Source: Paenibacillus sp. NAIST15-1 (lineage in GTDB: Bacteria > Bacillota > Bacilli > Paenibacillales > Paenibacillaceae). From it: a DNA stretch of 64,000 bases. The notes below the pieces were generated by a model. That model was not told the DNA's origin. It saw nothing but the letters and a program-made list of their open reading frames with translations, and searched no databases. Positions 11,453 through 20,524 of this stretch are shown piece by piece; position 1 is the stretch's first letter; each line of letters starts with the position of its first letter. A program made the translations under genes and the position numbers. Where the stretch lies: the NCBI RefSeq assembly GCF_001894745.1, contig NZ_BBYF01000017.1:1-64000 (forward strand), in the 5' to 3' direction.

Positions 11453-11482
11453 AGGCGGGGGAGTTATTATCTCCCGTCTTTT
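11453..11482 (+). terminator. Terminator after the NRPS
   Basis: A GC-rich hairpin (GGGAG pairing with CTCCC around a TTATTAT loop) is followed by TCTTTTT, starting 24 bases after the NRPS stop codon. Confidence 0.6.
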
Positions 11483-11674
11483 TCCATATTTCACAAATAA
11501 GTAAAGAATTCTTTTAGATGTAGCTTCATAATATTCAGGGTGGCATGCCCAAGAGCAACAGCAAATCAAGCAACATTGGCATCATTTTTCGATCTTGAAG
11601 GAAGGAGATGAAAAAGGTTTGAAGTTTCGCATGGAGTTTCGCTTTAAACCATTATTTTTGGAGGTGCTACTGGT

Positions 11675-12574
11675 ATGTTCAACGAAAGGCCAATTATGAA
11701 AAGGACAAAATTAATGGCCGTCCTGCTCTCATTTTCTTTACTTGTTTCCTTGTCCGGAGTAATTGCGCTGCTTCCATCGAAGGCTTCTGCTGCAAGCTCT
11801 CCCGATGACAATTTTTCAGCAAAGACGCTAAAGTTCCTTCGTGCCAATACAGGACTTGATGGCGAGCAGTGGGACAATATTATGAAACTCATTAACAAAC
11901 CTGAGCAGGACTCGCTTAAATGGACCGAGTACTATGGGTACTGCGAGGACATTGATGATGATCGCGGGTATACAATCGGCATTTTCGGAGCCACGACAGG
12001 GGGAGACAACGACAAGCATCCGGACGGCCCGACTTTGTTCAAGGAATTCGACGCTGCTAGCGGTGCTTCTAAACCTTCGGTTGAAGGAGGCTTGTCCCGA
12101 ATTGGTGTTAATGGGTCAATGAAAGGATCGATATTGAAAATTAACGATAGCGAAAAAGTGTTCTGCGGCAAAATCAAAAATTTGCAAAACAATAGTGCGT
12201 GGAGAGAGGCAATGTGGCAAACCTTTTATAAGGTTTACATAAAATACAGCGTGGAGCAAGCGCGCCAACGCGGTTTCAATTCTGCGCTGACGATCGGTTC
12301 CTTTGTCGATACAGCCTTAAATCAGGGCGCTACTGGAGGTTCCGGAACACTTGAAGGCCTTTTGTCTCGTTCAGGCAAAAGTAACGACGAGAAGACATTT
12401 ATGAAAAAATTTTATGACGAGAGAACAAAAATCGTAGATACCAACCAATACAATCAGCCGCCTAACGGCAAGAACCGTGTGAAGCAATGGAGCCAACTGT
12501 GGGATATGGGGAAAGCAGACCTCAAGAACGCTGACGAAGCGGTCGTTAAAGTCACCAGTTGGAAAATGAAATAA
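11675..12574 (+). CDS. csn: Secreted GH46 chitosanase
   Basis: Endo-hydrolysis of chitosan outside the cell. The 299-residue protein opens with a Sec signal peptide (KR, a hydrophobic stretch at 13-33, then SKASAA) and continues with a mature part that closely matches the Bacillus circulans MH-K1 chitosanase as I remember it: SPDDNFS near the start, NTGLDGEQW, GYCEDIDDDRGYTIG, FVDTALNQGATGG, PPNGKNRVKQW. The Glu of GYCED (residue 91) is the expected catalytic acid. The ATG at 11675 has GGAGGTG nine bases upstream; an in-frame ATG at 11696 is less well placed. The gene is monocistronic, with a terminator on each side. With the collagenase and GH18 enzyme nearby it points to a saprophyte feeding on chitin, chitosan and protein. 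Confidence 0.95.
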   Translation: MFNERPIMKRTKLMAVLLSFSLLVSLSGVIALLPSKASAASSPDDNFSAKTLKFLRANTGLDGEQWDNIMKLINKPEQDSLKWTEYYGYCEDIDDDRGYTIGIFGATTGGDNDKHPDGPTLFKEFDAASGASKPSVEGGLSRIGVNGSMKGSILKINDSEKVFCGKIKNLQNNSAWREAMWQTFYKVYIKYSVEQARQRGFNSALTIGSFVDTALNQGATGGSGTLEGLLSRSGKSNDEKTFMKKFYDERTKIVDTNQYNQPPNGKNRVKQWSQLWDMGKADLKNADEAVVKVTSWKMK

Positions 12575-12577
12575 GTC

Positions 12578-12616
12578 AAAAATCCCGCGACCGTTGTTCG
12601 GATGCGGGATTTTTTC
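12578..12616. terminator. Bidirectional terminator between csn and the MFS gene
   Basis: AAAAATCCCGC pairs with GCGGGATTTTTT around a 15-base loop, with A-rich and T-rich flanks. It lies between two convergent genes and can serve both. Confidence 0.85.
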
Positions 12617-12640
12617 TGTCATCTTTTTGAAAGGTACAGT

Positions 12641-13489
12641 TTAATTCCATCTAACTATCATTAAAAAAGTGATGAAAAGAATGCAGCAGCCCGCTATAAA
12701 TGGAGCGAATAGATTGGCGTCAAATAAGAAACCAGCCAAAGTGGGGCCAACAATATTTCCAACGCTCATGTAAGCATTATTCATCCCGGCTACATCCCCC
12801 TGCTCATTGCCTGCCATCTTGGATAATTGCGTATTCAACGCTGGCCGAAGCATGGATACCGCAAAAAATATGATGGAAGTGACAAGGAATATGCTCCAAA
12901 AATGAGTAGCGAATAAAAGTACAATATAGGCAGTTGACATTAAGAGAAGAGAGCCTTTGATTACCTTCGTTTTACCGAATGCCTGAATGATTTTCGCGAC
13001 AAGCAATGCTTGCATGCCAACGCCGATTATCGCCCCGGTGGTTAGAATGATGGCAATATGCTGTGCTGTGAATTGGAATTGGGTCGTTACATATAAGCCG
13101 AGCACGGATTCATAATTGGCGAGTCCGAAAGTCATTACTAGTACAAGCATGAAGAGCATCGCATATTTGGATGTTATTGATTTGGCATACAGCATCCACA
13201 GCGCATCTCCAAGAGCGAACAGCAGCTTAGCAGCACTGAATATGACAAGTCCGGCAAGAATAAATGTTTTTCTCCCATATCGATCAGACAGGCTGCCTGT
13301 AAGCGGGGACAGCAGAAACTGAGTAATGCCGTAAGCGGCAACTAACAATCCCATCGCCTGACCGTTTGCGTCGAATTCGATGATCAATTCAGGCAGGATG
13401 GGCGTAATCAAGCCAACACCGGCCATCACAATAAATATATTGAGCATTAATATTGCGAGTATTTTGTTGTTTTTGAGAAAGGTAACCAT
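12641..13489 (-). CDS. Bmr/NorA-like MFS multidrug transporter with internal deletion
   Basis: 282 residues, against about 390 for Bmr of Bacillus subtilis. The first part matches TM1-3 of Bmr (GLITPILPE, ITQFLLSPLTGSLSDRYGRK with the MFS loop 2-3 motif). The second part matches TM7-12 (FGLANYESVLGLYV, ILTTGAIIG, LSKMAGNEQGDVAGMN, SVGNIVGPTLAGFLFD). Between them, at about residue 100-106 (LWMLYAKSITSKYAML), the roughly 100 residues holding TM4-6 and the central loop are missing, yet the reading frame is kept. A pump with half its N-terminal bundle missing is unlikely to work, so this is probably a recent pseudogene that still looks intact. RBS AAGGAGG lies seven bases before the ATG. Confidence 0.85.
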   Translation of the reverse strand: MVTFLKNNKILAILMLNIFIVMAGVGLITPILPELIIEFDANGQAMGLLVAAYGITQFLLSPLTGSLSDRYGRKTFILAGLVIFSAAKLLFALGDALWMLYAKSITSKYAMLFMLVLVMTFGLANYESVLGLYVTTQFQFTAQHIAIILTTGAIIGVGMQALLVAKIIQAFGKTKVIKGSLLLMSTAYIVLLFATHFWSIFLVTSIIFFAVSMLRPALNTQLSKMAGNEQGDVAGMNNAYMSVGNIVGPTLAGFLFDANLFAPFIAGCCILFITFLMIVRWN

Positions 13490-13554
13490 ACGAAAGCCTC
13501 CTTACTGGTGGACTGCACCACATGAATGATGATGTTTTAGCAAGTTGTAGAAAC

Positions 13555-13588
13555 CAAAAAACCTCCTTATCCATACTGGATAGGAGGC
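13555..13588 (-). promoter_or_regulatory. Attenuator-like hairpin upstream of the MFS gene
   Basis: On the minus strand, CCTCCTATCC pairs with GGATAAGGAGG (one bulge) and is followed directly by TTTTTT, about 66 bases before the MFS start. A perfect 12-bp palindrome CAGACATGTCTG sits just upstream. A Rho-independent terminator inside a leader suggests conditional read-through, as seen for several drug-resistance genes of Bacillales. No leader peptide with a convincing RBS was found. Confidence 0.6.
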
Positions 13589-13787
13589 AGACATGTCTGG
13601 ATACGTACCATCCAAAATACGCGAATAGAATAGAACTCGATCGATTTTAAACAACATTGTCGCTAAAATATGGGTTGTCCGTGTATTCGTAGATTTGGTA
13701 CGATAACGGAAAATAGGGCTACGACAAAGGAAACAAATGAATACATTAGAACTGGTGAATTCGTGAAAAGGGAAGGGGACCACGATC

Positions 13788-14246
13788 TTGCTGCAAATTA
13801 TCAATTTGAAAGACCGAATGGATTTACTGGAACAGGTGAGTCATTGGCTGTGGCAGCAATGGGCAAGCGATAAGCCCTACGAAGCGATCAAGTACGCGAC
13901 AGAACATCATGTCCATGTCGACCGTGTGCCGATGACATTCGTGGCTTTGCTGGATAAGCAGCCTGTAGGTACGGTATCGCTATGGATGAATGATTTTAAG
14001 TGTCGTCAAGATTTGTACCCATGGCTGGCGAGCTTGTATGTGACGGAAGCAGCAAGGGGACAAGGAGTCGCGGCTGCGCTTCAACAATATGTTGTACAAG
14101 AGGCAAAGCGGCTCGGATATGATAATTTATACTTGAACACGAATCATATTGGATTTTACGAAAGACAAGGTTGGGAGTTTGTAGAATCAGCGCCGCTGCT
14201 GGAAGGTGGTTATAAACGAATATACAGGAAAAAACTAACATATTAA
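13788..14246 (+). CDS. GNAT family N-acetyltransferase
   Basis: 152 residues with the acetyl-CoA binding region of GNATs: a beta-4 strand ending in LASLYV, then the R/Q-x-x-G-x-A loop (RGQGVAAAL) and the C-terminal NHIGFYERQGWEF strand-helix. The likely start is TTG at 13788, with AAGGGGA seven bases upstream; there is no ATG in the right place. It diverges from the MFS gene, and its own terminator follows. The substrate cannot be told from sequence. Confidence 0.88.
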   Translation: MLQIINLKDRMDLLEQVSHWLWQQWASDKPYEAIKYATEHHVHVDRVPMTFVALLDKQPVGTVSLWMNDFKCRQDLYPWLASLYVTEAARGQGVAAALQQYVVQEAKRLGYDNLYLNTNHIGFYERQGWEFVESAPLLEGGYKRIYRKKLTY

Positions 14247-14249
14247 TCG

Positions 14250-14280
14250 AAAGGGCAGCGGAGAGCTGCCCTTTATTTTT
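14250..14280 (+). terminator. Terminator after the GNAT gene
   Basis: AAAGGGCAGC pairs with GCTGCCCTTT around GGAGA, followed by ATTTTT. Confidence 0.88.
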
Positions 14281-14644
14281 GCCAAAAAGAGATATAATTT
14301 CTCTCAAATCCCCAGAATTAATGATTTATTCAATGGATGTTTTCCCTAGTTTGATGAAAAGGAAACTGATTTTGTATGCTCTTATTTTAGAGTGACCTCC
14401 TCATTACTTGCAAAATTCGACAATGTGATGAAATGGGTGAAAGCGCCCTTGTAAAGGTTTACGGGATTCGAATATGTATGGTCTTCGTCCTAATTCTGGG
14501 AAGAAGTTGCTGCGTCGAAAGTACTATTCGGAAATAAAAACAGGAATTTAGCTGCATGACTGTAGCTCTGTGTGACGCCGATATTAGGTTTATCGTTCAT
14601 CTATCGTGAACGTACACCAATATACACATGGGGGATAACTGCAG
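14281..14644 (+). other. Intergenic region upstream of the collagenase gene
   Basis: No gene seen in 364 bases. It presumably holds the collagenase promoter, but no clear -35/-10 pair stands out. A short dyad GTTCA-N7-TGAAC (about 14594-14610) lies 35 bases before the start codon and could be an operator. Confidence 0.4.
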
Positions 14645-17600
14645 ATGAAACATCAGACGAAACAACTGACGAAAAAACAGAAGAAACAACAGATGAAGGA
14701 GCAGATGAAACAACGAGCATGGATGAAGTGGACTTCGATTTTGTTGGCGGCCACTATCGCGACGGGGAGTACAGCGGGCTTCGCAGCAGCTGAGGAGCGA
14801 GGATTGCAGGTTCGGGAAGATGCCGCTCAGTTTGGAATTCACAATGTGATCGCACAGCAAGAACCTTCTGGATCTGATTTGCCGTCCGACATGGAAGGAA
14901 GACTGCCGATGGCGGAACAGTCTGAAGATCCAGGGATCCCGGAGCCGCCTGCCCGGGCTGTAAAGAGCATAAGCAAACAATCCACATACAGCATGGCCGA
15001 TTTGAATGCACTGTCGTATGAGGAGCTTACAGATCTGCTGGTAAGCATTGATTGGGAAAAGATTCCTGAGTTGTTCAAATTAAATGAGGATAGTCGACGT
15101 TTTTATGCGGACGAAAATCGCATGCAAGCGATCATTGATCGGCTGGAGGAGAGCGGAAGACGATTTACAACTGAGGATATGAAGGGTATTCCAACGTTGG
15201 TAGAGGTACTGCGTTCTGGTGTATACCTGGGGTATTACAATAAGGAGCTGAGTCGCCTTAATGAGCTGGATTTCCGTGAGAAAATGCTGCCTGCTATAAA
15301 GGCGATTATTGATAACCCGTCTTTTACTTGGGGAAATGAAGTGCAGCATTCAGTTATTTCGGCAACGGGCAGACTGATTTCTAACGTCACAGTTGATACG
15401 TATATCGTCAACCGGTTGACCGGACTGTTGTCAGACTTTACTGATCGCCAAGAGCAATTAGGAGGTAATTTCTTATCTGGAAAGGCCTTCTACGACGTAA
15501 TCCAGGGCGTCGGGTATGTTCTGATGTATCGCATGACCGAGCCGGATCAGAAGGCCGAATTCAAAGGCAATATAGACGGATATTTGGAGCAATTATTCCG
15601 TCTGGGGAGCGAAGGTTCCACAGCAGAGGATAAGAAATGGCTGACCAGCAATGCAATTTACTATTCTGGCGCGCTCGGGCATTATCATAGCGATCCGGAG
15701 AAAGCGAACCGGGTGCTGACGGACGTTATGCAGACGCAGCCGAAGCTTGGGGAGTTCTATTTCGTAGCAGCAGATCAGATTGCACGGAATTACGATGAGA
15801 AGGACGCTTTTGGCAACCGGGTTGATATCGACGAACTGAAGCAGCGCGGAAAGGAACATTATTTACCGCAGCGGGTTGAATTCGATGATGGCCAGATAGT
15901 GTTCCGGGCGGGGGGCCAATTGACCCAAGAGCAACTCCAACGCTTATATTGGGCGGCGAAAGAAGTGAAGGCCCAATTCCACCGGGTCATTGGCAATGAC
16001 AAGCCATTAGAGGCGGGAAATGCAGACGATGTACTTACGATCGTCATTTATAACAGTCCGGATGAATACAAGATGAACAAGTTCTTGTACGGGTACGACA
16101 CGGAAAACGGCGGTATTTATATCGAAGGGGTAGGTACCTTCTTTACGTATGATCGCACGGAAAATCAAAGTATTTATAGTTTGGAGGAGTTGTTCCGGCA
16201 CGAGTTTACCCATTATTTGCAAGCACGCTTTGAGGTGCCGGGCCAGTTTGGACAAGGGCCGTTGTATCAAGGCGGACGCATGCAATGGTTCGATGAAGGC
16301 GGAGCCGAATTCTTCGCTGGCGCCACGCGAATGGAGGGAATTAAGCCCCGCAAGTCGGTTGTCGGCTATTTGGTTGGTGACGAGCCGGGGCAGCGCTTCA
16401 CTGTGTCGGATACCGTAAATTCAAAATATGGATCATGGCAATTTTATAATTATTCCTTTGCATTATACGACTATTTATATCATCATGACTTTAATGCGAT
16501 GGATCGGATTCATCGTGCCATCCGGTACAATGATGCGAATGCTTATGAGCAGCAGCTCGCGTCCATAAGCGGCGATGCACGCACGAACGAATCATACCAG
16601 CGCTCTATCGACGAGGCGGTTGCTCGCTATGAAGAATTGTCGACACCGCTCGTATCTGACGACTATTTACAAGCGGTAGAGCAGAAGCCGGAACTCGAAA
16701 TTTACGATGAGATCACGAATGTGGCTGGACTTCGCAACAGAAGCGTTAAGAAAAGTAATTCTGGCTTGTTCAAATCGTACGAACTGCGCGGCACTTATGT
16801 CGGCGGTGCCTCTGCAGGAGTAGAACAAGATTGGCAGTCGATGAACAAGTTGACGGATGGCTTCCTGCAATCTTTGTCAGACAAACCATGGAACGGATAC
16901 AAGACGCTTACGGCATACTTTACTAATTACCGTGTTAATGATGAAGGCAATTTCGTTTATGATGTTGTGTTCAATGGCAAGCTTCCCGAAGGTGCAGACG
17001 GTGGGGATGTAGAATTGCCGGATGGCGGCACCAATCCCGGAAACGGCAACGAAGGCAACAATGGGGATAAAGACGGCGATCAAAAAGATACTGCGGATCG
17101 TGAGCCAAACGACACATGGAAGACAGCTGTTCGACTCGACGATACAGGAAAAACGATTTCCGGTAAATTGAGTAATAAGGATGCGCTGGATATTTATCGT
17201 TTTGACGCGAAGCAGGCAGGGGAATGGACGATCGAATTGGAATCGGCGCAGGAACTGGGAGTAGCTTGGGTGCTATTCCATGAGTCTGACCCGAACAATT
17301 ATCAGGCCTATCCGACTAAAAGGGAAGGGAACAGCTTAGCTGGCTCTATATCCGTTTCCGAGCCGGGAACCTATTATTTACACGTATATGCGGCAACAGA
17401 AGGAGATCAGTCGTATCGTCTGTCTGTTAAGTCGGAAGCGCAGCAACAGCCTGAACCAGAGGTGTCTTTATTTGAGGAGACTGAACCGAATGATGCGCCT
17501 GACATGGCTAATGGACCGGTACCAGTAGGCCGGACGGTAAATGGAACGCTTGAAGGAGACGACAAGCAGGATGTATTCATGATTGACTTGGACAAACCAA

Positions 17601-17809
17601 CATCGTTGAACATTGGATTGGAAAAGCAGCAGGGCGAACACGTAAATTGGGTGTTGTACCGCGAGGGCGATAATGAGCAAGTTCTGTATCCTGTTGATAT
17701 AGACGGAAATTGGATGAAGGGTCAAGTCGAAGCGGAACCTGGCCGGTATCATTTGTATGTGTATAAATTTGCCGATGAGGATGTTCGTTACAAGCTCGAA
17801 ATTCAATAA
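14645..17809 (+). CDS. Secreted M9 family collagenase (microbial collagenase)
   Basis: 1054 residues. A long, very basic Lys/Gln-rich n-region precedes a Sec signal (WTSILLAATIATGSTAGFAAA, residues 30-50). Residues about 110-400 match the M9 N-terminal activator domain (helical repeats). The peptidase domain follows, with the zinc motif HEFTH (His519, Glu520, His523) and the third ligand in WFDEGGAEFF (Glu551). After a helper region comes a Gly/Asn/Asp-rich linker (about 785-815) and two PPC (bacterial pre-peptidase C-terminal) domains, each opening with EPND and closing in a YYLHVYA- or YHLYVYK-type strand. No PKD domain was recognised. The ATG at 14645 has GGGGGA upstream with wide spacing. 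Secreted calcium-bound PPC domains help Clostridium collagenases bind collagen, and the same is inferred here. Confidence 0.93.
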   Translation: MKHQTKQLTKKQKKQQMKEQMKQRAWMKWTSILLAATIATGSTAGFAAAEERGLQVREDAAQFGIHNVIAQQEPSGSDLPSDMEGRLPMAEQSEDPGIPEPPARAVKSISKQSTYSMADLNALSYEELTDLLVSIDWEKIPELFKLNEDSRRFYADENRMQAIIDRLEESGRRFTTEDMKGIPTLVEVLRSGVYLGYYNKELSRLNELDFREKMLPAIKAIIDNPSFTWGNEVQHSVISATGRLISNVTVDTYIVNRLTGLLSDFTDRQEQLGGNFLSGKAFYDVIQGVGYVLMYRMTEPDQKAEFKGNIDGYLEQLFRLGSEGSTAEDKKWLTSNAIYYSGALGHYHSDPEKANRVLTDVMQTQPKLGEFYFVAADQIARNYDEKDAFGNRVDIDELKQRGKEHYLPQRVEFDDGQIVFRAGGQLTQEQLQRLYWAAKEVKAQFHRVIGNDKPLEAGNADDVLTIVIYNSPDEYKMNKFLYGYDTENGGIYIEGVGTFFTYDRTENQSIYSLEELFRHEFTHYLQARFEVPGQFGQGPLYQGGRMQWFDEGGAEFFAGATRMEGIKPRKSVVGYLVGDEPGQRFTVSDTVNSKYGSWQFYNYSFALYDYLYHHDFNAMDRIHRAIRYNDANAYEQQLASISGDARTNESYQRSIDEAVARYEELSTPLVSDDYLQAVEQKPELEIYDEITNVAGLRNRSVKKSNSGLFKSYELRGTYVGGASAGVEQDWQSMNKLTDGFLQSLSDKPWNGYKTLTAYFTNYRVNDEGNFVYDVVFNGKLPEGADGGDVELPDGGTNPGNGNEGNNGDKDGDQKDTADREPNDTWKTAVRLDDTGKTISGKLSNKDALDIYRFDAKQAGEWTIELESAQELGVAWVLFHESDPNNYQAYPTKREGNSLAGSISVSEPGTYYLHVYAATEGDQSYRLSVKSEAQQQPEPEVSLFEETEPNDAPDMANGPVPVGRTVNGTLEGDDKQDVFMIDLDKPTSLNIGLEKQQGEHVNWVLYREGDNEQVLYPVDIDGNWMKGQVEAEPGRYHLYVYKFADEDVRYKLEIQ

Positions 17810-17863
17810 TATTTAATTTCATAACAGGTAAGTTGGTTACCGAAGTGCTGCTGTAACCGAAAA

Positions 17864-17903
17864 AGCGAGCGTGTCACTCTTCATTGAGCGGCACGCTTTT
17901 TTT
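17864..17903 (+). terminator. Terminator after the collagenase gene
   Basis: AGCGTG pairs with CACGCT, extended by weaker inner pairs, and is followed by seven T. Confidence 0.8.
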
Positions 17904-18041
17904 CAGTTATCAAGCGTTTATCAAAATATATTTCCAATTTTATGAACCACAATTATACTTAGTAGAGTGAGTTTGGTGTAAGGAAATGAAAAAGTCTAGC
18001 GATGACCGACAAAAGGGGTAAATAGGCGGTGAATAATAGCT

Positions 18042-18479
18042 ATGAAAATATCAATCGAAGAAATCGATATTCAGAAAGAAGAAGAAATTATTATACGATG
18101 TCATGAAGTCACTGATGAAATCATGAGTCTGATAAGTCGGATAAAAGTAAAAAATAAGATGCTCATGGGCTTTCAAGAGGATACGATTCACCAAATCAAG
18201 CTCAGCGATGTGTACTATTTTGAATCGGTGGATAACAAGGTATTTATGTATTGCAAGGATAAGGTGTTTGAAGCGAAACAGAAGCTGTACGAGCTCGAAC
18301 AGGTAGTTGAGGGAAAGAAGTTTTTCCGCGCATCGAAATCTAGCATTCTCAATATCGCTAAAATATCGTACATCAAGCCGTCTATCAGCGGCAGGTTCGA
18401 GGCGAGAATGGATAATGGAGAGACGGTTATGGTGTCGCGTCAATATGTGCCGATTCTGAAATCGATGCTTGGTCTATAG
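18042..18479 (+). CDS. LytTR-family DNA-binding regulator
   Basis: 145 residues with no receiver domain. Residues about 45-145 form a LytTR domain: the IKLSDVYYFESVDNKVFMYC core, then FFRASKSSILNIAKISYI and the FEARMDNGETVMVSRQYVP strand pair. The N-terminal 40 residues are charged and of unknown role. It is followed 12 bases later by a DUF3021 membrane protein. In streptococci such LytTR genes are held inactive by the membrane partner (the HdrRM/BrsRM type of system); by analogy the pair here is a membrane-inhibited transcription switch. The RBS (GGCGG) is weak and 12 bases away. The targets are unknown. Confidence 0.9.
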   Translation: MKISIEEIDIQKEEEIIIRCHEVTDEIMSLISRIKVKNKMLMGFQEDTIHQIKLSDVYYFESVDNKVFMYCKDKVFEAKQKLYELEQVVEGKKFFRASKSSILNIAKISYIKPSISGRFEARMDNGETVMVSRQYVPILKSMLGL

Positions 18480-18491
18480 GGAGGGACGAAC

Positions 18492-18950
18492 ATGAATGTT
18501 TCAGAGATTGTAAAAAGCTTTGTAAGAAATTACTTGCTTGTATTTGCAGGCATTGTCATATTCATCACCCTGCTGAACCATCTAAATATATGGGTAGACG
18601 GCTCGGATGCTTCGATATTTTCTCTCGGTTTCCATCATATATACGCAATCATGATATGCGCTTTGGTGGGTGTCTTGCCAAGTCCTTTGTTCTATTATTC
18701 TGCTGATGATACAAGCGAAAAGGGAATGCGGTTGCGAATTTTGATCCATTTTGTGATCTTAGAAGTAGTGTTGCTTATTCTCACGAATTGGATGGGTTGG
18801 GTAACGGGAGTAGTTAACACTATGATACTCGCATTTGAAATCGCAATTATCTCCCTGCTTGTCCGTTGGCTTGAATGGAGCAGTGACAGGAAGGTCGCAA
18901 TGGAAATCAACGAGAAGCTACAAAAACTAAAAAATGATGAAGAACAATAA
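18492..18950 (+). CDS. DUF3021 membrane protein, partner of the LytTR regulator
   Basis: 152 residues with four hydrophobic segments (about 13-30, 48-68, 84-103, 108-128) and a short charged cytoplasmic C-terminus ending in a predicted helix (EINEKLQKLKNDEEQ). This is the usual topology of DUF3021 proteins encoded directly after LytTR genes. GGGAGGGACG precedes the ATG. The function is inferred from gene pairing: it probably sequesters or inhibits the upstream regulator at the membrane. Confidence 0.85.
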   Translation: MNVSEIVKSFVRNYLLVFAGIVIFITLLNHLNIWVDGSDASIFSLGFHHIYAIMICALVGVLPSPLFYYSADDTSEKGMRLRILIHFVILEVVLLILTNWMGWVTGVVNTMILAFEIAIISLLVRWLEWSSDRKVAMEINEKLQKLKNDEEQ

Positions 18951-18983
18951 GACGGGGAGGCAGCAGCTTACCTCGTCTTTTTT
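18949..18983 (+). terminator. Terminator after the LytTR/DUF3021 pair
   Basis: AAGAC...GAGG pairs with CCTC-GTCTT, with a three-base bulge, followed by TTTTTT. Confidence 0.7.
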
Positions 18984-19091
18984 ACAGCTTACTTTGTTAT
19001 TCATACAGCATAGTGTCGTTCATATTTACTCTGCACCAATCGTTATGTATGCTGATGCTGCACGAATGAAGCAGAGGAGGCTCGGATTTGG

Positions 19092-20408
19092 ATGATAGGA
19101 AACATCATATTGATTATTGCAGTTGTTTGTGAAGTAGCATTTGCAGTATTCTGCATTTGTACGAAGTCGTATCAGAAAAAGATCAAAGCCATGATAAGGA
19201 TTGGCGCTTTTGCAGCATTCCTAATTTTCACACTGGCTTCGGTCATCGAGTGGAGCTTCCGTTGGATGGGACTTGGACTGCTGCTGCTTGTCTGGGCGCA
19301 ACTTGGAGTATGGACGCTCATACGCAGCAAAGAGGAGCACAAAGAATATAAAAGCGGCCGCGTTATCAGGAATGCAATTGCTATGTTTATGCTCGTTGTC
19401 ATCACTATAACTCCTGCTCTCGTATTCCCGCAGTATCATTTGCTACCTGTTACGGGGAAATATCAAGTCGCAACCGCAACATACACCTATGTTGACAAAA
19501 ATCGTATCGAACAATTTACAGACACAGGAGAAAATCGGCACGTTAATGTTGAGTTTTGGTATCCTGAACAGGCAGACGGTACCTATCCGCTGTTGGTATT
19601 CTCTCCTGGTGCATTCGGCAGCAAAGAAAGCAATTATTCAGCCTATATGGAGCTTGCGAGCCACGGGTACGTAGTATGCTCTATTGATCATCCGTATCAT
19701 TCTTTTTATACGGAGTCCGAGGACGGAAACAGGGCGTTCATCGATCAGGGATATATGCAGGAAGTCTTTGGTGCCAACAAGGGAACATACACGGTAGAGC
19801 AGACCTATGGGCTTAATCAAAAATGGATGAAGCTGCGTACAGATGACATGAATTTTGTAATCGATACGATTTTGGAAAAAGCAAAAACGAGCAGTGACCA
19901 GGTTTATGCGCTAGTGAATACTCAAAAGATAGGTGTGTTTGGACACTCCATGGGCGGAGCAGCAAGCACTTGGCTTGGCAGGGAGCGTAATGATGTTGGC
20001 GCCGTTGTTAATATCGATGCTGCGATGTTTGGCGAGCTCGTATACAACAAGGAGACCGATGATTTTGCGGCAAGCAACAAGACCTATACGACTCCGCTTC
20101 TTAATATCTATTCTGACGCTGTGTGGGTACAACTCCTACAGCGCAACAGCAAATCCCCTTATGCAGCTAACAAAGTTATTGATAAAAACGGTAAAGTAGT
20201 GCATACCGTCCATTTCCAAGGAGCGGAGCATATGAGTCTTACCGACCTGTCCCTCATTTCCCCGCTAATATCTAATGTGCTGCAGGGCGGTAGGATGGCA
20301 GAAATTGATCCTTATTACTGTCTTGAGACGATGAATCATATTCTCGTACAGTTTTTCGATTGCTATCTCAAAGGGCAGGGCAGCTTCACATCTGCGGGAA
20401 CATATTGA
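19092..20408 (+). CDS. Membrane-anchored alpha/beta hydrolase (PAF-acetylhydrolase/dienelactone hydrolase-like)
   Basis: 438 residues. Three hydrophobic segments occupy about 1-20, 35-75 and 95-115, after which an alpha/beta-hydrolase domain begins (NVEFWYP, YPLLVFSPGAFGSKESNY, oxyanion region). The nucleophile elbow is GHSMGG (near residue 282) and the likely catalytic His is in QGAEHMSLTD (near 380). The fold and spacing resemble PAF-acetylhydrolase-like and dienelactone-hydrolase-like lipases. A GGAGG lies 11 bases before the ATG. Physiological substrate unknown; an esterase acting at the membrane surface is the safest reading. Confidence 0.85.
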   Translation: MIGNIILIIAVVCEVAFAVFCICTKSYQKKIKAMIRIGAFAAFLIFTLASVIEWSFRWMGLGLLLLVWAQLGVWTLIRSKEEHKEYKSGRVIRNAIAMFMLVVITITPALVFPQYHLLPVTGKYQVATATYTYVDKNRIEQFTDTGENRHVNVEFWYPEQADGTYPLLVFSPGAFGSKESNYSAYMELASHGYVVCSIDHPYHSFYTESEDGNRAFIDQGYMQEVFGANKGTYTVEQTYGLNQKWMKLRTDDMNFVIDTILEKAKTSSDQVYALVNTQKIGVFGHSMGGAASTWLGRERNDVGAVVNIDAAMFGELVYNKETDDFAASNKTYTTPLLNIYSDAVWVQLLQRNSKSPYAANKVIDKNGKVVHTVHFQGAEHMSLTDLSLISPLISNVLQGGRMAEIDPYYCLETMNHILVQFFDCYLKGQGSFTSAGTY

Positions 20409-20460
20409 TGGGCAAATCACTCTTAACTATTTCGATCCTCAACTTTTATCTTTTTTCATA

Positions 20461-20488
20461 TTGCGCTTCAGATCGTTTGTGCTATAAT
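20461..20488 (+). promoter_or_regulatory. Promoter of the cobalamin-riboswitch RNA
   Basis: TTGCGC (20461-20466), a 16-base spacer and a perfect TATAAT (20483-20488), placed just before the riboswitch aptamer. Confidence 0.65.
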
Positions 20489-20524
20489 AAATGTCGAATG
20501 GACGACCATTCACGTCATGCACAA

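Noticed and set aside
13502-13657. 51-residue ORF over the MFS leader as a regulatory leader peptide
   Set aside because: No ribosome binding site and no conserved stalling motif; it is longer than usual leader peptides. The hairpin itself is kept.
14441-14460. cre-like TGAAAGCGCCCTTG upstream of the collagenase gene
   Set aside because: Fails the consensus at several fixed positions of the right half; not better than chance.
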